From a virus: a DNA stretch of 22,533 nt. Below, piece after piece: positions 18,800-22,533 of this stretch (positions within the stretch are counted from its first letter, which is position 1; the number at the start of each line of letters is the position of its first letter). The notes under the pieces are model-generated. The model did no database searches, was not told the DNA's origin, and saw only the letters and a program-made list of their open reading frames with translations. A program made the translations under genes and the position numbers. The stretch covers positions 1 through 22,533 of the IMG/VR virus record IMGVR_UViG_3300044971_003398. The stretch is one strand, 5' to 3'.

Positions 18800-18991
18800 A
18801 TGAACAAATTCACCAAACTTCAGCAAATGATTGCAGAAGCCATGGAAGATGACATTCTTCCTGATGATCCGCAAGTGATTGCAGTGATTGATGTCATGGC
18901 AGAATGGTTTGAACTTGTGCTTGAAGACATGGGCCTTGAGCCTGCTTCTATTCCAGCTTTGCTGCGTTGGCAGTATTTGCATATCAATTGA
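18800..18991 (+). CDS. Small acidic helical protein, 63 aa
   Basis: ATG 18800, 2 nt after the previous stop. The peptide is helical and acidic (KFTKLQQMIAEAMEDDILPD, VIDVMAEWFELVLEDMGLEP) and ends PALLRWQYLHIN. No family recognised. It closes the 18292-18991 group; a 9-bp inverted repeat lies 7 nt after its stop. Confidence 0.65.
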   Translation: MNKFTKLQQMIAEAMEDDILPDDPQVIAVIDVMAEWFELVLEDMGLEPASIPALLRWQYLHIN

Positions 18992-18997
18992 ACGACA

Positions 18998-19021
18998 CAA
19001 GTGATTTGCTCTAATCACTTG
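18998..19021 (+). promoter_or_regulatory. Perfect 9-bp inverted repeat (possible operator)
   Basis: CAAGTGATT (18998-19006) and AATCACTTG (19013-19021) are separated by TGCTCT. A further partial half-site TAAGTGAC follows at 19023-19030. There is no T tract, so it is not a standard terminator; it lies just before the first of the paired ELEACC genes. Confidence 0.5.
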
Positions 19022-19061
19022 GTAAGTGACCATGCAAACCAACAAGCTATTGGCATCGAAA

Positions 19062-19415
19062 ATGACTGACAATTATTCTTTTCCCATTACCCCGCCGCCT
19101 GAGCTGTTTGCCGAGTGGCTCGCTGAGGCCAAGCGACTGCACCCTGGAGAGTCAACTGGCTTCATCGCCGGCGAAGTTGCCAGGCTCGCCTACCAAGCCG
19201 GCGCAGACACTGAGCTAGAGGCGTGCTGTGAGTGGTTCAAAGCCGATCCAGAACTTGTCGATGAACTCCGTGCTGCCCGCCGCCCCAAGCCGCCGAGCTT
19301 GAAAAAGCAGGCGCTGGATGAGCCGGATGGAATCGCAGCGGTATTTCGTATGTCTCACGGTGGCGATCTCGTATGCAACAAAATCCGCCGTGCACTGGAG
19401 CAACTCGATGACTGA
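19062..19415 (+). CDS. ELEACC/RRPKPPSLK family protein A, 117 aa
   Basis: ATG 19062 was chosen to match the paralogue start MTxxxPITPPPEL; ATG 19032 and GTG 19026 are possible. Family blocks: PITPPPELFAEWLAEA, AYQAGADTELEACCEWF, ELRAARRPKPPSLKKQAL, and a C-terminal helix (NKIRRALEQLDD). I recall this family as numerous in Synechococcus-type genomes and cyanophages, with unknown function. The gene is more GC-rich than its neighbours, in line with recent exchange with a host. Its stop overlaps the paralogue start by 8 nt. Confidence 0.8.
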   Translation: MTDNYSFPITPPPELFAEWLAEAKRLHPGESTGFIAGEVARLAYQAGADTELEACCEWFKADPELVDELRAARRPKPPSLKKQALDEPDGIAAVFRMSHGGDLVCNKIRRALEQLDD

Positions 19416-19758
19416 ACACCCCATCACTCCACCACCGGAGCTGATCCAGAGGTGGTCAGAACAGTTTGAAGCAGGGAGATCACTCTATGCAATGTTTGAA
19501 GATATTTACAGAGCAGGAGCAGACGCTGAGCTGGAGGCGTGCTGTATGGAAATTATTGATGGAGAAGGACGTTTCTACATTGACGAAACCAGTGACCGTG
19601 TTCGTTTGACCGAAGATCTCTGGACGACTCGCCGTCCCAAACCGCCGAGCTTGAAGGAACAGGCGCTTGAAGCTTTGGATGAAGAGCAGGCTGAGCTGAG
19701 CATCCAGAATTACAAGCTCATCCGCGCTGTACTTGAATCTCTACCCGATCACGAGTAG
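19408..19758 (+). CDS. ELEACC/RRPKPPSLK family protein B, 116 aa
   Basis: ATG 19408 overlaps the first paralogue by 8 nt; a longer open frame from 19318 only rereads that gene. It shares PITPPPEL, AGADAELEACC, TRRPKPPSLKEQALE and a similar C-terminal helix, but the middle differs, with a 20-residue insert (IIDGEGRFYIDETSDRVR). The two genes are thus a diverged tandem pair. Function unknown. It ends GAGTAG followed by TCGCTTCCCCTAATCACT, close to the sequence before the next gene. Confidence 0.8.
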   Translation: MTEHPITPPPELIQRWSEQFEAGRSLYAMFEDIYRAGADAELEACCMEIIDGEGRFYIDETSDRVRLTEDLWTTRRPKPPSLKEQALEALDEEQAELSIQNYKLIRAVLESLPDHE

Positions 19759-19777
19759 TCGCTTCCCCTAATCACTC

Positions 19778-19987
19778 ATGACTGACCAACAAAAACTTCA
19801 ACGCCTTCTTTCCAAGATTCGGGAAACTGCAAATCGCGAGCACTGCCTTGACGAGTGTGGCGATGATTACTGTTCTGCAGACAATGGCAATTATGATGAT
19901 GCCTTTAGCGATGGAACAAACTATGGCGAGATTGCGTTTGCTCGTGAACTGCTTCAGTGTATTACCGACGAGCCTGAAGCCCAGTAG
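19778..19987 (+). CDS. Small acidic protein, 69 aa
   Basis: ATG 19778 follows CTAATCACTC, a string also present before the ELEACC pair. The product begins TDQQKLQRLLSKIRETANRE, then an acidic, Cys-containing middle (HCLDECGDDYCSADNGNYDD) and a helix FARELLQCITDEPEAQ. Four Cys and a His could form a metal site, though the acidic composition makes calcium or simple disorder equally possible. It ends just before a terminator. Similar short proteins occur in cyanophages; no name known. Confidence 0.65.
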   Translation: MTDQQKLQRLLSKIRETANREHCLDECGDDYCSADNGNYDDAFSDGTNYGEIAFARELLQCITDEPEAQ

Positions 19988-19996
19988 TCACCTTCT

Positions 19997-20197
19997 CTAA
20001 AAAGCCCCATCAGGGGCCTTTTCTTTTGCCCAAGTATGATCTCCAGGAATTGGTTCCATTGAAGCTTCCCATGAATCGTAGTCTGGTTCATTGCGAGGAT
20101 CATAGATTTCCTCACTCGGTGGAATATAAATTTCTCCCCTACTAAGCCATCGTGCAAGACGTTCGCGTTCCTGCTCAGAAGACAATTTCCTTTTCAT
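19997..20197 (-). CDS. Small charged protein, 66 aa
   Basis: ATG 20197 to a TAG inside the terminator region at 19997. The peptide starts with a basic helix (KRKLSSEQERERLARWLSRG), then EIYIPPSEEIYDP and a Pro/Asp-rich tail. No family recognised. A leftward terminator stands 45 nt before its start (20242-20257), so it must have its own promoter in 20198-20241, where I see only AT-rich sequence without consensus elements. The tail residues overlapping the hairpin may not be under selection. Confidence 0.55.
   Translation of the reverse strand: MKRKLSSEQERERLARWLSRGEIYIPPSEEIYDPRNEPDYDSWEASMEPIPGDHTWAKEKAPDGAF
20004..20030. terminator. Bidirectional terminator
   Basis: The stem GCCCC/GGGGC (20004-20008, 20013-20017, loop ATCA) is flanked by A and T runs, with rightward tail CTTTTCTTTT and leftward tail TTTTTAG. 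It serves the rightward gene ending at 19987 and the leftward gene whose stop lies in it. Confidence 0.75.
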
Positions 20198-20229
20198 GGA
20201 AAACCAACTAATCTTCTCTAGCTTATCTA

Positions 20230-20257
20230 GGCAAAAGAAAAGGGGGCCAAAGCCCCC
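20230..20257 (-). terminator. Leftward terminator with strong T tract
   Basis: The stem GGGGGC/GCCCCC (20242-20247 with 20252-20257) has the leftward tail TTTTCTTTT. The rightward side has no T run, so it must end a transcript coming from the 20258-20560 stretch, where no ordinary gene is present. Confidence 0.8.
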
Positions 20258-20480
20258 GTCTCTTTACAGTCTCCGATACTCGAACACAACTAGGGGAAAA
20301 CTCCTCGCCTAGAAGGGCGGCGTGCCTCTCAGGAGAATGACTAGCTCCTTGGCGAAGCTATACAGCATCACCCACGCCACCGTCAAGCGTTCACCCTCAC
20401 GGCCCGCCTTACGACAGGAGAAGCAATTAAGCCTCTAGAACCGACTGCTCACAAACTGTAACACATGCTGCTGCTCACGA
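20258..20480 (-). ncRNA. Candidate leftward non-coding RNA or tiny peptide gene
   Basis: A roughly 220-nt stretch with higher GC than its surroundings, ending at the leftward terminator. It contains complementary segments such as CTAGG/CCTAG and no frame of normal length. The best leftward frame is GTG 20380 to TAG 20309-20311, 23 residues, mainly hydrophobic (LYSFAKELVILLRGTPPF). A tRNA fold was tried and not found. I cannot tell whether this is a small RNA or a membrane peptide, and no promoter is convincing. Confidence 0.35.
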
Positions 20481-20483
20481 CGG

Positions 20484-20515
20484 CATGCTTGACAGGCATG
20501 GCACAATGGTAAGAC
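20484..20515 (+). promoter_or_regulatory. Candidate promoter of the RlpA-like unit
   Basis: A perfect -35 TTGACA (20489-20494) is followed, with a short 15-nt spacer, by TAAGAC (20510-20515) preceded by TGG (extended -10-like). The -35 lies between the arms CATGC (20484-20488) and GCATG (20496-20500), so a repressor could cover it. The start codon is 49 nt downstream. Confidence 0.5.
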
Positions 20516-20563
20516 CGTTGTCCGCGAGGGCGATGGGCCTCTCTAGTTCTTTTCACCATTTTG

Positions 20564-20920
20564 ATGCTTTCACGATTTCTTCTTTCTCTGTTCCTTTTGG
20601 CTCCTACCATCCCTGCCCATGCCGCGTCAAGGCAATGCGGCGAAGCCTCGCACTATGGTATGGGAGATGGCTACCACGGGCAACGCACTGCCAGTGGCGT
20701 CAGGTTTGATGCCTACGGTTCCATTGCTGCTCATCCATGGCTTCCATTTGGTACACGCCTTCTCGTGACAAACCGTGACAATGGAAGGCAGACAGTGGTG
20801 ACGGTCAATGATCGCGGCCCATACTACGGCGGACGCATTCTTGACTTGTCCTACGGCAGTTTTTCAAGACTTGCTTCGCCTGGGCAAGGAACTGCCCGCA
20901 TTTGCTTCTCTCGCTTGTGA
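20564..20920 (+). CDS. Secreted RlpA-like double-psi beta-barrel protein
   Basis: 118 aa from ATG 20564 (a TTG one codon earlier is possible). The N-terminal about 20 residues are a signal peptide (LSRFLLSLFLLAPTIPAHA, cut after AHA). The mature part is a compact RlpA domain: GEASHYGMGDGYHGQRTASG, then SIAAHPWLPFGTRLLVTNRD, VTVNDRGPYYGGRILDLS. RlpA proteins are septal lytic transglycosylases acting on glycan strands stripped of peptides; the NDRGP block holds the usual catalytic Asp. No SPOR domain is present. In a phage it might aid lysis or entry, or act on the host wall during infection. Its stop is joined TGATG to the next gene. Confidence 0.85.
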   Translation: MLSRFLLSLFLLAPTIPAHAASRQCGEASHYGMGDGYHGQRTASGVRFDAYGSIAAHPWLPFGTRLLVTNRDNGRQTVVTVNDRGPYYGGRILDLSYGSFSRLASPGQGTARICFSRL

Positions 20921-21153
20921 TGACCATGCTTCGTAACGTGGCTTCTTTCGCGCTGTTTTCTTGCGCTTTTGGCATTGGTGTTTTTGCCATTGTCGCGGCT
21001 CCTCAGGCAATGCCAAACCAAGCAGGCCTGACAGAATGCCTAAAGCTCCATCCGGAACGCTACTGCCGCATTGCCAACGGCTTCCGCGTGGCGCCACTTC
21101 GTGGCTTAGAGCTGCAAAGCAGCTCTGCTCCTCTTGACAACGCAGTTCAGTAG
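20920..21153 (+). CDS. Membrane-anchored or secreted Cys-pair protein, 77 aa
   Basis: ATG 20920 shares a base with the RlpA-like stop (TGATG), so the two are translated together. A hydrophobic N-terminal segment (SFALFSCAFGIGVFAIVAA) acts as signal or TM anchor; the outer part has two Cys in ECLKLHPERYCRIANGF, fit for a disulphide in the periplasm, and ends Ser/Ala-rich. No family recognised. Linkage to a secreted wall enzyme suggests a periplasmic partner or inhibitor, which is inference. A full sigma70-like promoter for the next unit overlaps its last codons. Confidence 0.65.
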   Translation: MTMLRNVASFALFSCAFGIGVFAIVAAPQAMPNQAGLTECLKLHPERYCRIANGFRVAPLRGLELQSSSAPLDNAVQ

Positions 21154-21162
21154 ATCTATTGT
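21134..21162 (+). promoter_or_regulatory. Sigma70-type promoter
   Basis: TTGACA (21134-21139), a 17-nt spacer, then TATTGT (21157-21162): perfect -35, four of six at -10 and ideal spacing. The expected start of transcription (about 21169) is just upstream of the hairpin at 21180-21195. Confidence 0.6.
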
Positions 21163-21179
21163 CCCCATGGAAGCAAAAG

Positions 21180-21203
21180 GGCTCCGAAAGGAGCCTTTCC
21201 TTC
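21180..21203 (+). terminator. Terminator or attenuator hairpin (GAAA loop)
   Basis: GGCTCC/GGAGCC (21180-21185, 21190-21195) with GAAA loop, then TTTCCTTCCTTT. It could end the RlpA unit, but because it lies downstream of the 21134-21162 promoter it may instead attenuate transcription of the next genes. Confidence 0.7.
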
Positions 21204-21214
21204 CTTTACCAGCG

Positions 21215-21466
21215 ATGGTTCCTCCAATGACTCAAACGCCTTTTCTCACGCGCTCTCAACGTGCTATTGCCCGCATGGTCAAAAATGCAGGCTATGAACT
21301 GACAAACTATTCTCAGAATGATCGTCTTGCTGCTCGCACTAAGCTTTTGGCCGTTGTTTCTAAAGCGCCTGATCATGCCCCAGCGAGCAAACCATACAAG
21401 CGCACAAAAGCTTATTTCCGCACGTTAGCTGACAGCATGGAAGATCACGTCTGGCGTTATTTGTAA
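21215..21466 (+). CDS. Small basic protein, 83 aa
   Basis: ATG 21215 is preceded by CAGCG; ATG 21227 (MTQTPFLTRSQ) four codons later is an equal candidate. The product is basic and helical: TRSQRAIARMVKNAGYELTN, DRLAARTKLLAVVSKAPDHA, then KPYKRTKAYFRTLADSMEDH. This could bind nucleic acid, but no motif is recognised. It ends TAATG, coupled to the HicA-like gene, the usual location for an antitoxin partner in this toxin family, although it does not resemble HicB. Confidence 0.6.
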   Translation: MVPPMTQTPFLTRSQRAIARMVKNAGYELTNYSQNDRLAARTKLLAVVSKAPDHAPASKPYKRTKAYFRTLADSMEDHVWRYL

Positions 21467-21657
21467 TGGCATTAAAGGACAATAGACGCGCATTGCTCGA
21501 TCTTGTTAAAAAGCATGGTTTTATTCTTCATCGCAAGAATAAACACTATGTGTTTAAGCATTCTTCTGGCAAGACTCTCGTTTGCAGCACAAGCTGTACT
21601 GATTGGCGTGCATTGAAGAATGTTGAGCGAGACATCAATCGTCTGTTGTCCTCATGA
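21466..21657 (+). CDS. HicA-like (dsRBD-fold) protein, possible mRNA interferase
   Basis: 63 aa with the HicA/YcfA layout: a first helix (RRALLDLVKKHGFILHR), then KNKHYVFKHSSGKTLVC with the conserved His position, and a C-terminal helix (ALKNVERDINRLLSS). HicA toxins cut mRNA on ribosomes and are normally paired with HicB; no HicB-like gene adjoins it, so it may be a solitary nuclease, an RNA-binding relic, or be neutralised by an unrelated neighbour. It is linked by TAATG to the gene before and by ATGA to the gene after. AT-rich composition suggests acquisition from elsewhere. Confidence 0.65.
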   Translation: MALKDNRRALLDLVKKHGFILHRKNKHYVFKHSSGKTLVCSTSCTDWRALKNVERDINRLLSS

Positions 21658-21857
21658 AATTCTCCGTTGGCACCATTGTCGATTTATATGACTTTGGTTT
21701 TAAACAATGGAGAGGAGAATATATTATTACAAAAGTTATTCCTGAAACTGGCTTATACAAAATCAAGAATACAAAAACAAATAGCCAGCAATTCGTCAAG
21801 GAAAAAGCCTTGCGAATAGGGCGTCTCAAGCCTTTCCGCGTTGAGAGCCTCCATTGA
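21654..21857 (+). CDS. SH3-like small protein, 67 aa
   Basis: ATG 21654 overlaps the HicA-like stop by ATGA. The chain is a compact beta barrel: FSVGTIVDLYDFGFKQWRGE, YIITKVIPETGLYKIKN, then a basic end with RLKPFRVE. The LKPF ending and the beta layout echo the SH3/KOW-like protein at 5410-5769 (ending LRPF before a tail). No family name is known. AT-rich like the preceding gene, suggesting they moved together. Confidence 0.65.
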   Translation: MKFSVGTIVDLYDFGFKQWRGEYIITKVIPETGLYKIKNTKTNSQQFVKEKALRIGRLKPFRVESLH

Positions 21858-21877
21858 ATGTTACGAAATGCAACAAC

Positions 21878-21897
21878 GGGGCCGCCAGGCCCCTTTC
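21878..21897 (+). terminator. Rho-independent terminator
   Basis: GGGGCC/GGCCCC (21878-21883, 21888-21893, loop GCCA) followed by TTTCTC. It ends the 21215-21857 unit. Confidence 0.85.
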
Positions 21898-21902
21898 TCA
21901 TG

Positions 21903-21908
21903 TATTGT
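21903..21908 (+). promoter_or_regulatory. Possible -10 hexamer TATTGT
   Basis: TATTGT in the context TGTATTGTTC, 10 nt after the terminator hairpin and 25 nt before ATG 21934; the same string recurs at 22231. No -35 match. Confidence 0.35.
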
Positions 21909-21933
21909 TCCTTTGTTCGCGCCTCTCGCAACC

Positions 21934-22191
21934 ATGGCCACCATCCCCACTCTCCATCTCAACGGCACCTCCAAGACTGATCTAAGAGATGGCTACGCTG
22001 CTGCTTACGATGCCATCGAAAAAGCCATTGATGCTCTGGCAAATGCCGAGCTCAATGGCCGGGATTTCTATCCGCAAGGTCCCGATGCTTACTACCAAGC
22101 CCGCAAGGAGCGTGATCAAGCTTTTGAAAAGCTTCGCGCCGCTCACGACTATGTAGGGGAAGTGCTCGTGGGCATCTGCGACCAAATGTGA
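21934..22191 (+). CDS. Conserved phage protein, HLNGTS/NGRDFY type, 85 aa
   Basis: ATG 21934 was chosen because MATIPTLHLNGTS is the usual opening of this family as I recall it; the longer open frame reads through the terminator. Blocks: IPTLHLNGTSKTDLRDGY, AYDAIEKAIDALANAELNGR, then DFYPQGPDAYYQARKERDQA and a closing helix. Proteins with the NGT...NGRD-Y-PQG pattern are widespread in phages and prophages; no function has been given that I know of. It sits alone between two terminators, each followed by a TATTGT hexamer, and so is probably an independent transcript. Confidence 0.8.
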   Translation: MATIPTLHLNGTSKTDLRDGYAAAYDAIEKAIDALANAELNGRDFYPQGPDAYYQARKERDQAFEKLRAAHDYVGEVLVGICDQM

Positions 22192-22203
22192 AGCTTTGTA
22201 ACA

Positions 22204-22227
22204 GCCCCCGTTTAGGGGGCCTTTCTC
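22204..22227 (+). terminator. Rho-independent terminator
   Basis: GCCCCC/GGGGGC (22204-22209, 22215-22220, loop GTTTA) followed by CTTTCTC, 13 nt after the stop at 22191. Confidence 0.85.
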
Positions 22228-22230
22228 CTG

Positions 22231-22236
22231 TATTGT
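22231..22236 (+). promoter_or_regulatory. Possible -10 hexamer TATTGT
   Basis: TATTGT in the same context (TGTATTGTTC) and at the same distance from its terminator hairpin (10 nt) as at 21903; it ends 20 nt before ATG 22257. Confidence 0.35.
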
Positions 22237-22256
22237 TCTCTAGTCGTCAGGCAGCG

Positions 22257-22533
22257 ATGCCTCCTCTCATGGACAAAACCACTCTCATCAAACAGTTCAT
22301 CTTCAATGCTGGCAGCAGCATTGTCAGCGTGCAATTCATTAAGGCTGATGGCTCCGTTCGCAGTCTTCAGTTCAATCCTCGCGACAGCAAGGAAATTAAA
22401 GGCACCGGCACTGCCATCAAAAAGCCCAACATTGTTCGTTGCCGTGATTTCTCCATTGCTCGTAGCGTAGGTGAAGGTGCCTGGCGCTCCTTTGATTGTG
22501 AGCGCGTGATTAGCGTCAAAGCAAACGGCCAAT
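22257..22533 (+). CDS. WYL_2/SH3 beta-barrel protein (3' truncated by window)
   Basis: Open from ATG 22257 to the window end, so at least 92 residues; ATG 22269 (MDKTTLIKQF) is an alternative start. The sequence reads GSSIVSVQFIKADGSVRSLQ, a basic loop (KEIKGTGTAIKKPNIVRCRD), then WRSFDCERVISVKANG. The VSV-FIKADGSVR ... RSFD--RVISVKANG frame matches small Sm/SH3-like proteins of the WYL_2 family found in T4-like and other cyanophages, often one copy per early or middle region, function unknown. Independent unit behind a terminator and TATTGT. Truncation is by the window, not a mutation. Confidence 0.75.
   Translation, partial: MPPLMDKTTLIKQFIFNAGSSIVSVQFIKADGSVRSLQFNPRDSKEIKGTGTAIKKPNIVRCRDFSIARSVGEGAWRSFDCERVISVKANGQ

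Noticed and set aside
20260-20340. Possible minus-strand tRNA (TTCGAGT loop-like segment with GGAGACT end)
   Set aside because: The T stem does not pair, acceptor ends match only partly, and no D arm or anticodon stem fits.
1-22533. CRISPR array, diversity-generating retroelement, insertion sequence or integrase
   Set aside because: No regular spaced repeats, reverse transcriptase, transposase or integrase motifs were seen on either strand.

Overview
This window looks like part of the genome of a tailed bacteriophage (Caudoviricetes) that infects picocyanobacteria of the Synechococcus/Cyanobium kind. The phage call rests on a thymidylate synthase ThyX, a dCTP deaminase, a zinc-ribbon/TOPRIM/RecA-fold primase-helicase, a RecB-type exonuclease with a DUF1071/Sak3-like annealing protein, a two-domain endolysin in a lysis cassette, three HNH-type endonucleases, and dozens of very short genes joined by 1-11 nt overlaps. 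The host guess rests on two tandem small proteins (19062-19758) with the AGAD-ELEACC ... RRPKPPSLK signature, which I associate with marine and freshwater Synechococcus genomes and their phages. That host assignment is inference. No DNA polymerase, portal, large terminase or major capsid gene lies in the window.

Layout: (1) 1-2266 (+): end of a structural gene, a DUF7936-like protein, a 45-aa basic protein, a 407-aa putative virion protein and a small acidic protein, with strong terminators between units. (2) 3604-2273 (-): lysis cassette, comprising a TM/coiled-coil protein, a 47-aa holin-like protein and a glucosaminidase + L,D-transpeptidase-like lysin. (3) 3634-4173 (+): HNH endonuclease whose 3' end contains a bidirectional terminator. 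(4) 5769-4170 (-): SH3-like protein, membrane protein, ThyX, DUF3310 protein. (5) 5800-6177 (+): coiled-coil protein converging on (6) the long leftward operon 12372-6110 (-): small regulators and paralogues, Sak3-like annealing protein, small membrane proteins, two HNH endonucleases, a Cys-rich protein, RecB-type exonuclease, SSB-like protein, dCTP deaminase and a small PD-(D/E)XK nuclease. (7) 12541-14847 (+): primase-helicase followed by an RNA-structure-rich 3' region and a 45-aa acidic protein. (8) 15235-14872 (-): two small genes. (9) 15236-15528: essentially non-coding, with two copies of a hairpin-plus-box repeat. (10) 15529-19987 (+): chain of small genes including a possible small terminase. 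(11) 20197-19997 (-) plus a GC-rich unexplained stretch to 20560 that ends in a leftward terminator. (12) 20564-22533 (+): secreted RlpA-like protein, a Cys-pair membrane protein, a HicA-like protein and an SH3/WYL_2-like protein cut by the window end.

The likely logic is that nucleotide supply (ThyX, Dcd), replication (primase-helicase, possible SSB) and recombination (annealing protein, exonuclease, nuclease) form the metabolic core. Wall-active proteins occur in two separate places (the endolysin cassette and the RlpA-like pair). Many units are separated by an intrinsic terminator followed about 10-15 nt later by a -10-like hexamer and a start codon, which suggests short, independently promoted transcripts. 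The least explained items are the repeat pair at 15319-15473, the overlapping-stem RNA at 14585-14617, the 20258-20480 stretch, and the unusual domain pairing in the lysin.
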